Shown: positions 50,150 to 58,310 of the stretch, one piece after another
Position numbering within the stretch: the first letter of the stretch is position 1
Layout of the letters: the number at the start of each line of letters is the position of its first letter
Source: Amycolatopsis anabasis
GTDB lineage: Bacteria > Actinomycetota > Actinomycetes > Mycobacteriales > Pseudonocardiaceae
NCBI RefSeq assembly: GCF_009765355.1
Contig: NZ_VTHK01000049.1
Location: 1 to 64,000, forward strand
Direction of reading: 5' to 3'
DNA length: 64,000 bases
Position numbers and translations under genes: made by a program
Notes under the pieces: model-generated
Told to the model about the DNA's origin: nothing
Database searches by the model: none
Seen by the model: only the letters and a program-made list of their open reading frames with translations

Positions 50150-51259
50150 ATGACCGATCCCGTGCGGATCCAGGTGAAGACCGGCCGGCCGTACGACGTG
50201 GTCGTGGGCCGCGGCCTGCTCGGCGAGCTGACCGAGACGGTGCGCGACGCGTCGAAGGTGGCGTTGATCCATCCACCGACGCTGACCACCACCGCCGAAG
50301 CCATTCGCGACGAGCTGACCGAGGCCGGGCTCGACGCGCACCGGGTGGAGATCCCGGACGCCGAGGACGGCAAGGCGCTGTCCGTGGCGAGCTTCTGCTG
50401 GGAGGTGCTCGGCCGGATCGGGCTCGACCGCCAGGGCGTGGTCGTCGGGCTCGGTGGTGGCGCGGTGACCGATCTGGCCGGGTTCGTCGCGGCCACCTGG
50501 ATGCGCGGGATGCGGCTGGTCAACGTGCCGACCACGCTGCTCGGCATGGTGGACGCCGCGGTCGGTGGCAAGACCGGCATCAACACCGAGGCGGGCAAGA
50601 ACCTGGTCGGGGTGTTCCACGAACCCAGTGCCGTGCTGGTGGACCTCGCGACGCTGGAAACCTTGCCGCCCAACGAACTGGTGGCCGGGATGGCCGAGGT
50701 CGTCAAGGCCGGGTTCATCGCCGACCCGCACATCCTCGACCTCGTCGAGCGCGATTCCGCGGCCGCCCTGGACACCCAGGGCGAGGTGCTGGGCGAACTG
50801 GTCCGGCGCTCGATCCAGGTGAAGGCCGACGTGGTCGCCGCGGATCTGCGCGAGTCCAGCCTGCGCGAGATCCTCAACTACGGTCACACCCTCGCGCACG
50901 CCATCGAGCGGCGCGAGCGTTACCGCTGGCGGCACGGGGCCGCGGTCAGCGTGGGCCTGGTCTTCGCGGCCGAACTGGCCCGGCTGGCCGGTCGCCTGGA
51001 CGACGCCACCGCCGATCGGCATGCCGCGGTGCTCCGCCTGCTCGGCCTGCCGACCACCTACGACGCCGACGCGCTGCCGCAGCTCCTGGAGACCATGCGC
51101 GGCGACAAGAAGACCCGATCCGGGGTGCTGCGGTTCGTGGTGCTCGACGGGCTCGCCAAACCGGGCCGCCTGGAGGGGCCCGATCCGGCGCTGCTGGCCG
51201 CCGCCTATTCGGCCGTCGCGGCCGACGCGCCGAGCACCGGGGGGAGTGTGCTGCTGTGA
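50150..51259 (+). CDS. aroB: 3-dehydroquinate synthase
   Basis: The 369-residue NAD- and Zn-dependent enzyme cyclises DAHP to 3-dehydroquinate. NAD motif GLGGGAVTDLAGFVAATW, the active-site VPTTLLGMVDAAVGGKTGIN and the zinc-binding NYGHTLAHAIE and WRHGAAVSVG are all in place. ATG 50150 follows AAGGAG. Its stop overlaps the aroQ start (GTGA). Confidence 0.97.
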   Translation: MTDPVRIQVKTGRPYDVVVGRGLLGELTETVRDASKVALIHPPTLTTTAEAIRDELTEAGLDAHRVEIPDAEDGKALSVASFCWEVLGRIGLDRQGVVVGLGGGAVTDLAGFVAATWMRGMRLVNVPTTLLGMVDAAVGGKTGINTEAGKNLVGVFHEPSAVLVDLATLETLPPNELVAGMAEVVKAGFIADPHILDLVERDSAAALDTQGEVLGELVRRSIQVKADVVAADLRESSLREILNYGHTLAHAIERRERYRWRHGAAVSVGLVFAAELARLAGRLDDATADRHAAVLRLLGLPTTYDADALPQLLETMRGDKKTRSGVLRFVVLDGLAKPGRLEGPDPALLAAAYSAVAADAPSTGGSVLL

Positions 51260-51687
51260 AGGCCTGGGTGCTCAACGGTCCGAACCTCGGCCGCCTCGGC
51301 AAGCGCGAGACGTCGGTCTACGGCTCGACCAGTTACGAAGATCTGGTCCGCATCTGCGTCGACACCGGTACCGAACTGGGGCTTGAGGTCGAGGTGCGGC
51401 AGACCGACCACGAGGGCGAGCTGGTCGGCTGGCTGCACGAGGCCGCCGACGCCGGGATCCCGGTGGTCCTCAACGCCGCCGCCTGGACGCACTATTCGAT
51501 CGCCGTCCGCGACGCCGCCGCCCAGCTGACCGCACCGCTGATCGAGGTGCACATCTCCAACGTGCACAAACGCGAGAAGTTCCGCAGCCACAGCGTGCTC
51601 TCCGAGATCGCCACCGGCGTGATCGCGGGCCTCGGCGTGGACGGTTACCGCCTGGCCCTGCGCTGGCTGGGGGACAACGCCCGCTGA
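51256..51687 (+). CDS. aroQ: Type II 3-dehydroquinate dehydratase
   Basis: The 143-residue enzyme dehydrates 3-dehydroquinate. The N-terminal signature reads NGPNLGRLGKRETSVYG (catalytic Tyr22) in place of the usual NGPNLNLLG, and the central motif is NAAAWTHYSIAVRDA rather than NPGAYTHTS. The catalytic His is in VHISNVHKRE. The variant residues are noted but the essential ones are kept. Confidence 0.93.
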   Translation: MKAWVLNGPNLGRLGKRETSVYGSTSYEDLVRICVDTGTELGLEVEVRQTDHEGELVGWLHEAADAGIPVVLNAAAWTHYSIAVRDAAAQLTAPLIEVHISNVHKREKFRSHSVLSEIATGVIAGLGVDGYRLALRWLGDNAR

Positions 51688-51708
51688 CCGGAAGACTGGG
51701 GGAAGCGC

Positions 51709-52644
51709 GTGAACGAGGTTCCGGTCCTGCGCACCGAGCGCCTGGTGCTGCGCGGAATCGAGTACTCCGATGCCGACGCGGCGATCCGGGTCTTCGCCGA
51801 TCCGGAGATGAGCCGGTACTTCCTGGCCGATTACACCGATCCGGACCAGGTCCGGGCGATGGTCGAGCGCCGCGTGCGCGCCGAATGCCTGCCGGGCATG
51901 GGGCACTGGGTGTTCGAACTCGACGGCACGGTCGTCGGGATCGGGCACCTGCGGCCGAGCGAGGAACTGCCCGGCGCGCTGCCCGAGATCGGCTACAACC
52001 TCGACCGCGCGCACGGCGGCCGGGGGCTGGCCACCGAGGCCGCGACCGCCCTGATCGAGCACGGCTTCACCACACTCGGCCTGTCGTCGATCTGGGCGAT
52101 CGTGCACGAGTCCAATGTGGCCAGTCTGAAACTGGCTCACCGCTTGGGTTTTCTCGATGTGGGCGGCGGTGAACACTACGGCGGCCCGCATCGGGTGCAC
52201 GTGCTGCTGCCCGGTGCGCACGGCAAGCCGCACCACATCGAACTGTGGGTGCCCGATCTGGCGCGCGCGGAGGCCACCTTCGGCTGGCTGCTCGGCGAGC
52301 TGGGCTGGCGCGAGTACCAGCGCTGGCCGGACGGGGTGAGCTGGAAACTCGGCGCCACCTACCTCGTCGTCGAGCAATCGCCCGCGATGACCGCGGCCGG
52401 GCACGACCGGCTCCGGCCGGGGCTCAACCACCTCGCCCTGCACGTGGACACCCGCGCCCGCGTCGACGAACTGGCCGCGGCCGCCGAGCGGCACGGCTGG
52501 CGCCCGCTGTTCGCCGACCGGTACCCGTACGCGGGCGGCGACGCGCACTACGCCGCCTACCTGGCCAGCGAGGACGGATTCGAGGTGGAACTCGTCGCCG
52601 CCGAGCCCGCCCCGTCCGGGTGTGGTGTCACCCAGTCGAGCTAA
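51709..52644 (+). CDS. Fusion of a GNAT acetyltransferase with a glyoxalase/VOC domain
   Basis: Residues about 5-160 form a RimJ/RimL-like GNAT domain (RTERLVLRGIEYSDADAAIR, then GRGLATEAATALIEHG and ESNVASLKLAHRLGF). Residues about 165-300 form a VOC domain (HHIELWVPDLARAEATFGWL, then LNHLALHV and the end EVELVA). Both domains look intact in one 311-residue frame. VOC domains bind metal or drugs; together they suggest a detoxifying or self-protection enzyme. It lies 21 bp after aroQ. Confidence 0.87.
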   Translation: MNEVPVLRTERLVLRGIEYSDADAAIRVFADPEMSRYFLADYTDPDQVRAMVERRVRAECLPGMGHWVFELDGTVVGIGHLRPSEELPGALPEIGYNLDRAHGGRGLATEAATALIEHGFTTLGLSSIWAIVHESNVASLKLAHRLGFLDVGGGEHYGGPHRVHVLLPGAHGKPHHIELWVPDLARAEATFGWLLGELGWREYQRWPDGVSWKLGATYLVVEQSPAMTAAGHDRLRPGLNHLALHVDTRARVDELAAAAERHGWRPLFADRYPYAGGDAHYAAYLASEDGFEVELVAAEPAPSGCGVTQSS

Positions 52645-52706
52645 CCACTCTCTACACTGTGCCGTGCCGGTGGCGGCTGGGACAGGTACGGAGGGCGACC
52701 GACGGT

Positions 52707-54227
52707 ATGGGCAGGTTGCGCCGGGGCTCGCTGGCCGCGCTGCTGGTGGCCCTGCTCGCCGTGGCGGCCCTCGCCGGGTGCAGCGACGGGAACGCACAGC
52801 CCCAGGCCGAAGGCGCGGGCCGCGATGTCGGGGTCGGCGGGGACAGACCGCATGTGCCCAAACCGGCCAATGTCGCCCTCGAGGTCGACTCCGGGCGGCA
52901 GAGCGGCGGCGTGGTCGCGGCCGGCGGCCCGGGCGCGCCGTACAACTACGGGCCCACGGTCATGGTCGACGGCGGCGGCCGGATGCGGATGTGGTGGTGC
53001 AGCCAGTACGGGGACGCGGCCCCACCGGGTGACGACATCCTCTACGCGGAGTCGGCGAACCTCGACGGGCCGTTCACCGGGCCCGGCGGCGGCGTGCCGA
53101 AGGCCGTGCTTTCGGGCAACCCGGGCGGATTCGACGGGGCGCACACCTGCGACCCCTCGGTGATCCGGGTCAACGGGACCTACCTGCTGTACTACACCGG
53201 CGCCGCGGGCGACCACGCGCTCGGCAACTCGATCGGCCTGGCCACCAGCACCGACGGGGTCACCTGGACCCGGGCGAACCACGGAGACCCGATCGTCACC
53301 CCGGCCCACGACGTGCACCGCGCGAACCTCTACGGCGCCGGGCAGCCCGCCGCGGTGTTCCTCGACGGCTGGTTCTACCTGATGTTCACCGACACCACCG
53401 GCCGCGCGGCGGGCTGGAACGGCGCCGGCCAGTTCCTGCTGCGCTCCCGGGACCCGGTGTTCGCCACCGGGGTCGAGGCGCTCGGCCCGAAGGGTTTCGC
53501 GCCGGTGCCCGGCACCGCGACGCCGCGGGAGACCTCGCTGGTGGACGCGTTCAGCGCCGATCTGATGTGGGTGGACGCCCTGGACGCCTTCGCCATCGCG
53601 CACGAAACCCAGGACGGCACCACGGTCACCTTCTGGAACCGCGATTTCACCGCGAACCCCTACCGCCCGGTCGTGGTGCCCGGGCCGTGGCAGGAGGGTC
53701 CGGGCCTGGCCCGGCGGCCGGACGGCCACGCCCCGGTGCCCGCCGCCGAGCCGTGCGACCGGGTGCCGCTCGACCTGGTGCGGGCCACGGTCAACGGCTC
53801 CGCGAACGCGCCCACGGACCTGCGCCGCTTCGGGATCGACCTGCACGGGGTGCGGGCGTGCGAGGAACCGGCCCGCGCACTGACCGTGCTGGACGGATTC
53901 GCGATGCCGTCCCCGATGCGCACCATCGATCTGGTCACCGGCGGGAAGCTGCTGCGGGTGGACCGCCGCTCGGTCGCCGAACGGCTGGCCGAGCACGTGC
54001 TGGACCGCAGGCTGCCGGAGCTGGACCGGATCCTGGTCGCGGCCCGGCTCCCGGCCCAGGCGCGGGCCCTGCTCGCCCCGGGCCCGGGCGTGGGATTCCT
54101 GCTCGACGACGGCCGGTTGTGGCCGGTGACCGTCCCCGGCCTCGCCGCGCTGAACGACTCACCGGTCGAAGCGGTCACCAACGAGCAGTGGGCCGCCTAC
54201 CCGGCGGGCTCGCCGCTGGGGCGCTGA
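52707..54227 (+). CDS. Lipoprotein with beta-propeller (GH43/62-like) fold
   Basis: ATG 52707 opens a lipoprotein signal (GRLRRGSLAALLVALLAVAA with lipobox LAGC). The 506-residue protein contains repeats typical of five-bladed glycosidase-type propellers: DPSVIRVNGTYLLYYTG, IGLATSTDGVTWTR, DGWFYLMFTDTTG. The last ~170 residues are a separate helical part. Sugar-polymer binding or cleavage outside the cell is plausible; the catalytic residues were not identified. Confidence 0.78.
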   Translation: MGRLRRGSLAALLVALLAVAALAGCSDGNAQPQAEGAGRDVGVGGDRPHVPKPANVALEVDSGRQSGGVVAAGGPGAPYNYGPTVMVDGGGRMRMWWCSQYGDAAPPGDDILYAESANLDGPFTGPGGGVPKAVLSGNPGGFDGAHTCDPSVIRVNGTYLLYYTGAAGDHALGNSIGLATSTDGVTWTRANHGDPIVTPAHDVHRANLYGAGQPAAVFLDGWFYLMFTDTTGRAAGWNGAGQFLLRSRDPVFATGVEALGPKGFAPVPGTATPRETSLVDAFSADLMWVDALDAFAIAHETQDGTTVTFWNRDFTANPYRPVVVPGPWQEGPGLARRPDGHAPVPAAEPCDRVPLDLVRATVNGSANAPTDLRRFGIDLHGVRACEEPARALTVLDGFAMPSPMRTIDLVTGGKLLRVDRRSVAERLAEHVLDRRLPELDRILVAARLPAQARALLAPGPGVGFLLDDGRLWPVTVPGLAALNDSPVEAVTNEQWAAYPAGSPLGR

Positions 54228-54634
54228 GGCGCCAGATCGCGGCGGGGCGGTTGCAACCTGCCACCGACGAACAGCCCGAGCCCGGCTGGGACGAGGATCA
54301 GCAGCGCGTTGAACGCCGCGCCCCCGGTCAGCGCGGGCCACAGTTCGCTCACGCCGGTCTGGTCGACGAAGATCGCGCGACCGATCACCGAGAGGATCCC
54401 GGAGAGCACGCCCGCGAACAGCGCCGCGATGAACCACGCGGTGCCGCGGGCGTCCCGCCGCAACCAGCCGTCCAGCGCGCCCCACAGCGCGGCCACGCCG
54501 ACGAGCAGCGCGACCAGCACGATCTTGATCGTGGTCAGCTCTGTCGGCTGGTAGACGGCGACCTTGGCCAGGGCAGTGGCGGCCGCGGCATGCAGTACCG
54601 CCATGCCGAGTCCGCGAAGCAACCAGGACGGCAT
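54197..54634 (-). CDS. B-4DMT-type four-helix membrane protein
   Basis: The 145-residue protein has four hydrophobic helices (VLHAAAATALAKVAV, IVLVALLVGVAALWGALDGW, WFIAALFAGVLSGILSVIG, FNALLILVPAGLGLFVGG) and a basic tail. Its position between aroQ and pepQ corresponds to Rv2536 in mycobacteria. A transport role is inferred only from the family name. The 3' end overlaps the convergent lipoprotein gene by 31 bp. Confidence 0.82.
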   Translation of the reverse strand: MPSWLLRGLGMAVLHAAAATALAKVAVYQPTELTTIKIVLVALLVGVAALWGALDGWLRRDARGTAWFIAALFAGVLSGILSVIGRAIFVDQTGVSELWPALTGGAAFNALLILVPAGLGLFVGGRLQPPRRDLAPQRPSGEPAG

Positions 54635-54700
54635 TGCTCCACGGTAACCCCATACTCAAGGCGGGACCGCCACGACCCGCGCCGACACTAAGCTGATCCG

Positions 54701-55798
54701 GTGCCTGAAATCCACGCTGCTCGCCGCAACGCCCTGCGCGCCCTCCTCGATCAGGACGGCCTGGACGCGTTGCTGGTCACCGATCTGGTCAACATCCGCT
54801 ACCTGACCGGCTTCACCGGTTCCAACGCCGCCCTGCTGGTGCGCACCGCGGGCGAGGACGGCACGGTGTTCTGCACCGACGGCCGGTACACCACCCAGTC
54901 CTCGGTCGAGGTGCCCGATCTGGAGCGGGTGCTGGACCGGGCCAGCGCCAACGCGCTGGTGGCGAAGTCGAACGAGCACGCGGACCGTTACCGCCGCACC
55001 GGGTTCGAGAGCCAGCACGTGAGCGTCGAGCAGTACGAGACGCTCAAGGACCTGGCCGAGGGCGTCACCTTCGACCGGGCGCCCGGCCTGGTCGAGCGGC
55101 TGCGGCTGGTCAAGGACGAGGCCGAGGTGGCGGCGCTGCGCGAGGCGTGCGCGGTGGCCGACCGGGCGCTGGCCGACCTCATCGCGCACGGCGGCCTGCG
55201 CGCCGGGCGGACCGAGCGCGAGGTGGCCCGCGACCTGGAGAACCGGATGCTCGACCACGGTTCGAGCGGGCCGTCGTTCGAATCGATCGTGGCGGCCGGT
55301 GCGAACTCCGCGATCCCGCACCACCGGCCCACCGACGCGGTGCTCGCCGCGGGCGACTTCGTCAAGCTGGACTTCGGGGCCGTCGTGGACGGCTACCACT
55401 CGGATATGACCCGCACGCTCGTGCTGGGGGAGCCCGCCGGCTGGCAGCGCGAGCTGTACGACCTCGTGCGCCGGTCCCAGGCGGCGGGCCGGGCGGCGCT
55501 CGCGCCGGGCGCCGACGTGACCGCGGTGGACGCCGCGGCGCGCACGGTGATCGAAGAAGCGGGCCACGGATCGGAGTTCTCGCACGGGCTCGGACACGGC
55601 GTGGGCCTGGACGTGCACGAGGCACCGAGCCTGTCCACGACCGGCGTCGGTACACTGTCCGCCGGTATGGCGGTCACCGTCGAGCCAGGCGTGTACCTCG
55701 CCGGCCGGGGTGGCGTGCGCATCGAGGACACGCTGGTCGTGCGGGACGGAGATCCCGAACTCCTCACCCTGAGCAGTAAGGAACTCGTGGTCGTCTGA
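54701..55798 (+). CDS. pepQ: Xaa-Pro aminopeptidase/dipeptidase (M24B)
   Basis: The 365-residue enzyme has a creatinase-like N-terminal domain and a pita-bread catalytic domain with the dinuclear metal ligands: DFGAVVDGYHSDMTR (two Asp), GLGHGVGLDVHE (His), VEPGVYL (Glu) and GGVRIEDT (Glu). It cleaves X-Pro bonds in the cytoplasm. GTG 54701 is chosen. efp follows after 35 bp, the standard order. Confidence 0.95.
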   Translation: MPEIHAARRNALRALLDQDGLDALLVTDLVNIRYLTGFTGSNAALLVRTAGEDGTVFCTDGRYTTQSSVEVPDLERVLDRASANALVAKSNEHADRYRRTGFESQHVSVEQYETLKDLAEGVTFDRAPGLVERLRLVKDEAEVAALREACAVADRALADLIAHGGLRAGRTEREVARDLENRMLDHGSSGPSFESIVAAGANSAIPHHRPTDAVLAAGDFVKLDFGAVVDGYHSDMTRTLVLGEPAGWQRELYDLVRRSQAAGRAALAPGADVTAVDAAARTVIEEAGHGSEFSHGLGHGVGLDVHEAPSLSTTGVGTLSAGMAVTVEPGVYLAGRGGVRIEDTLVVRDGDPELLTLSSKELVVV

Positions 55799-55833
55799 AG
55801 CACGACCCGTCGGAAACAGGAGAACTCACTCAC

Positions 55834-56397
55834 GTGGCCACCACCAATGACCTGAAGAACGGCATGGTGCTCAACCTCGACGGCCAGCTCTGGTCCGTCG
55901 TGAACTTTCAGCACGTCAAGCCGGGTAAGGGCGGCGCGTTCGTGCGCACCACGCTCAAGCACGTGCTCTCCGGCAAGGTGGTGGACAAGACCTTCAACGC
56001 CGGCACCAAGGTCGACACGGCCACCGTGGACCGCCGCACCATGACCTACCTGTACAACGACGGCCAGGACTACGTGTTCATGGACGCCGACACCTACGAC
56101 CAGATCAACGTGGCCAAGGAGACCGTCGGCGACGGCGCGAACTACCTGCTGGAGAACACCGAGGTCCAGGTCGCGGTGCACGAGGGCACCCCGCTGTACG
56201 TGGAGCTGCCGACCTCGGTCGAGCTGGTCGTGCAGCACACCGACCCGGGCCTGCAGGGCGACCGGTCCACCGGCGGCACCAAGCCGGCGACGCTGGAGAC
56301 CGGCGCGGAGATCCAGGTCCCGCTGTTCCTGACCACCGGCGAGAAGGTCAAGGTCGACACCCGGGACGGCCGGTACCTCGGCCGCGTCTCCAGTTGA
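55834..56397 (+). CDS. efp: Elongation factor P
   Basis: The 187-residue factor relieves ribosome stalling at proline runs. It has three KOW/OB-like domains and the tip loop HVKPGKGGAFVR. In many actinobacteria the loop reads PGKGPA; here the residue after GKG is Gly, which may matter for the unmodified-loop mechanism. The C-terminus carries GDRSTGGTKPATLETGA, the family signature. A GGAGAA ribosome binding site lies upstream. It is adjacent to nusB. Confidence 0.97.
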   Translation: MATTNDLKNGMVLNLDGQLWSVVNFQHVKPGKGGAFVRTTLKHVLSGKVVDKTFNAGTKVDTATVDRRTMTYLYNDGQDYVFMDADTYDQINVAKETVGDGANYLLENTEVQVAVHEGTPLYVELPTSVELVVQHTDPGLQGDRSTGGTKPATLETGAEIQVPLFLTTGEKVKVDTRDGRYLGRVSS

Positions 56398-56402
56398 GTT
56401 CC

Positions 56403-56855
56403 GTGGCGCGAGGAGATACGCCGAAGCGCGGCGGCCCGATCGGCCGCCGCGCGTCGCGCAAGCGCGCGGTGGAGATGCTCTACGAAGCCGCCCAGCGCTC
56501 GGCCGACGCGGTGACGCTGCTGGCCGAACGGGTCGGCGCGGTCGAGGTCGATCCGATCAGCGACTACACGATCTCGCTGGTCGAGGGCGTGACCGCGCAT
56601 CGCGACCGCATCGACGAGGTGCTCGCCGAACATTCGCAGGGCTGGACGCTGGACCGCATGCCCCCGGTGGATCTCGCGGTGCTGCGGGTGGGCGTCTACG
56701 AGCTGCTGTGGGCGGCGGACGTGCCCGATCCGGTCGCGATCGACGAGGCGGTCGGCCTGGCGAAGGAGCTGTCCACGGACGACTCGCCGCGTTTCGTCAA
56801 CGGCGTGCTCGGGCGGATCGGGAACATCGCCGACCGTCTTCGCGCCGTGCTCTAG
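56403..56855 (+). CDS. nusB: Transcription antitermination factor NusB
   Basis: The all-helical 150-residue protein binds boxA RNA with NusE in rRNA transcription. It has RRASRKRAVEMLYEAAQRS at the N-terminus and DLAVLRVGVYELLWAADVPD and FVNGVLGRI in the C-terminal half. GTG 56403 gives a start like that of homologues; TTG 56394, overlapping the efp stop, is an alternative. A terminator hairpin follows. Confidence 0.95.
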   Translation: MARGDTPKRGGPIGRRASRKRAVEMLYEAAQRSADAVTLLAERVGAVEVDPISDYTISLVEGVTAHRDRIDEVLAEHSQGWTLDRMPPVDLAVLRVGVYELLWAADVPDPVAIDEAVGLAKELSTDDSPRFVNGVLGRIGNIADRLRAVL

Positions 56856-56884
56856 TCAGGTTGTGGTAACGCCGGACCCGATGG

Positions 56885-56938
56885 GCTCAAGGGAGCTCGG
56901 TTTACGCCGCACTCGTAAGGGCCGAGGCTCCCTTGAGC
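56885..56938. terminator. Long bidirectional terminator between nusB and bldD
   Basis: GCTCAAGGGAG (56885-56895) pairs with CTCCCTTGAGC (56928-56938); inner segments CTCGG/CCGAG and TTTACG/CGTAAG extend the stem to about 22 bp with small bulges. nusB and bldD converge here. Confidence 0.75.
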
Positions 56939-56962
56939 GCCGTCCGGCGCCCCGGGTCGTGC

Positions 56963-57451
56963 TCAGTCTTCTTTGGACGGACGGGCTTCCGGCGGCAGCA
57001 CACCCCAGTCGATCAGCTGCTCGGTCAGTTCCCCGGGCGTCATGTCGTAGATGATCGCCAGCGAACGCAGGTCCTCGGTGCGAATCGAGAGCACCTTGCC
57101 GTTGTAGTCCCCGCGCTGGCTCTGGATGGTCGCCGCGTAGCGGGCGAGCGGGCCCACCTTCTCCGCGGGGAGCTGCTGCAACCGCTCCAGGTTGATCACG
57201 ATCTTGGTGGCCGGTTCGGCGCCCGAAGGCACCCGGCCCTCCGGCAGCAGTTCGACCACCGGCACGCCGTAGAAATCGGCAAGCTCGGCCAGCTTCTGGA
57301 CGGTTACGGCTCGGTCGCCGCGCTCGTACGAACCGACGACGACAGCCTTCCAGCGTCCGCCGGATTTCTGCTCGACCCCGTGCAGGGAAAGGCCCTGCTG
57401 CTGGCGGATACCGCGGAGCTTCGCCCCGAGCGCCTTGGCGTAATCGCCCAT
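56963..57451 (-). CDS. bldD: BldD developmental regulator, c-di-GMP binding
   Basis: The 162-residue protein has an XRE-type helix-turn-helix (about 1-70) and a C-terminal domain with the c-di-GMP signature RxD-x8-RxxD: RGD at 113-115 and RTED at 124-127. In Streptomyces, BldD represses sporulation genes when four c-di-GMP molecules link two C-terminal domains. Its gene also lies next to the pyr operon there. Upstream palindromes at 57508-57537 may be autoregulatory. Confidence 0.95.
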   Translation of the reverse strand: MGDYAKALGAKLRGIRQQQGLSLHGVEQKSGGRWKAVVVGSYERGDRAVTVQKLAELADFYGVPVVELLPEGRVPSGAEPATKIVINLERLQQLPAEKVGPLARYAATIQSQRGDYNGKVLSIRTEDLRSLAIIYDMTPGELTEQLIDWGVLPPEARPSKED

Positions 57452-57507
57452 CTGGTGGTTCTCCGTTTCCTCGCCCCGGCTGACCGGGATGGCCGCCGAG
57501 AACTCCG

Positions 57508-57537
57508 TGAGTCGAATACTCAGAGTAATGATTACTC
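57508..57537. promoter_or_regulatory. Two adjacent palindromes upstream of bldD
   Basis: TGAGT-CGAAT-ACTCA (57508-57522) is followed directly by GAGTAATGATTACTC (57523-57537). Both are perfect inverted repeats in the bldD promoter region, 57-86 bp from its start. They are candidates for BldD autoregulation. Confidence 0.45.
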
Positions 57538-57576
57538 ACTGTCGTCACCAGGTCAAGCAGATCATTGAACCAGGGC

Positions 57577-57608
57577 TTGACCGGCGGTGGGACACCACCC
57601 GTAAGGCT
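57577..57608 (+). promoter_or_regulatory. Possible sigma-70-type promoter of the pyr operon
   Basis: TTGACC (57577-57582) lies 19 bp upstream of TAAGGCT (57602-57608). The elements are close to actinomycete housekeeping consensus; the spacing is slightly long. It would give a leader of about 95 nt before pyrR. Confidence 0.35.
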
Positions 57609-57663
57609 GAGCGGACGCTCCTGCTAATCTCGGATGGATTTCCTCGTCAAGCAGGAGGTCGAC

Positions 57664-57693
57664 GTCCTTTAAGGACCCGTCCAGAGAGGCGGG
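57664..57693 (+). promoter_or_regulatory. PyrR-binding loop and attenuation leader
   Basis: CCCG-TCCAGAGAGG-CGGG (57676-57693) folds as a hairpin whose loop carries the PyrR-binding sequence known from Bacillus leaders (UCCAGAGAGGCU-like). It lies next to the GAAGGAGG ribosome binding site of pyrR, so PyrR binding would block translation, as described in mycobacteria. An overlapping hairpin GTCCTT-T-AAGGAC (57664-57676) precedes it. Confidence 0.7.
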
Positions 57694-57707
57694 GAAGGAG
57701 GTCTGCC

Positions 57708-58310
57708 GTGGCGCCACGTCCACGTGGCGCGGCGGAACCGGTCGGTGAGCGCGAGCTGCTCACCGCTGGGGACGTCGCGCGCACCATCGCCCGAATGGCC
57801 CATCAGGTCATCGAGAAGACCGCTCTCGGTGCGGGGTCCGAACGGGGCACTGCCCCACCCGTGTTGCTGGGTATTCCCACCCGGGGCACGCCGCTGGCCA
57901 CCCGGTTGGCCACCCGGATCGCCGAGTTCTCCGGGATCGAACCGCCGACCGGCGCGCTCGACGTCACGTTGTACCGCGACGATCTGCGCCGGAAGCCGAC
58001 GCGACCGCTGGAGCAGACGCAGCTGCCGCCCACCGGTATCGACGACCGACTGGTGCTGCTCGTCGACGACGTGCTCTTCTCCGGCCGCACCATCCGCGCC
58101 GCGCTCGACGCCCTGCGCGACCACGGCCGGCCGAAGGCCGTGCAGCTCGCGGTGCTCGTCGACCGGGGGCACCGGGAGCTGCCGATCCGCGCGGACTACG
58201 TGGGCAAGAACGTGCCCACCTCGCGCGCGGAGGAGGTCGCGGTGCTGCTGTCCGAAATAGACGGACGCGACGCGGTCCTGCTGCGGAACCGGGCGGAGGG
58301 GCACGCATGA
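57708..58310 (+). CDS. pyrR: Pyrimidine operon regulator PyrR / uracil phosphoribosyltransferase
   Basis: The 200-residue protein has the PRPP motif VLLVDDVLFSGRTIRAALDAL and basic RNA-binding residues (LLGIPTRGTPLATRLATRI). It binds the leader hairpin when UMP or UTP is high. GTG 57708 has a strong GAAGGAGG; longer starts would remove the leader hairpin. Its stop overlaps pyrB. Confidence 0.95.
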   Translation: MAPRPRGAAEPVGERELLTAGDVARTIARMAHQVIEKTALGAGSERGTAPPVLLGIPTRGTPLATRLATRIAEFSGIEPPTGALDVTLYRDDLRRKPTRPLEQTQLPPTGIDDRLVLLVDDVLFSGRTIRAALDALRDHGRPKAVQLAVLVDRGHRELPIRADYVGKNVPTSRAEEVAVLLSEIDGRDAVLLRNRAEGHA

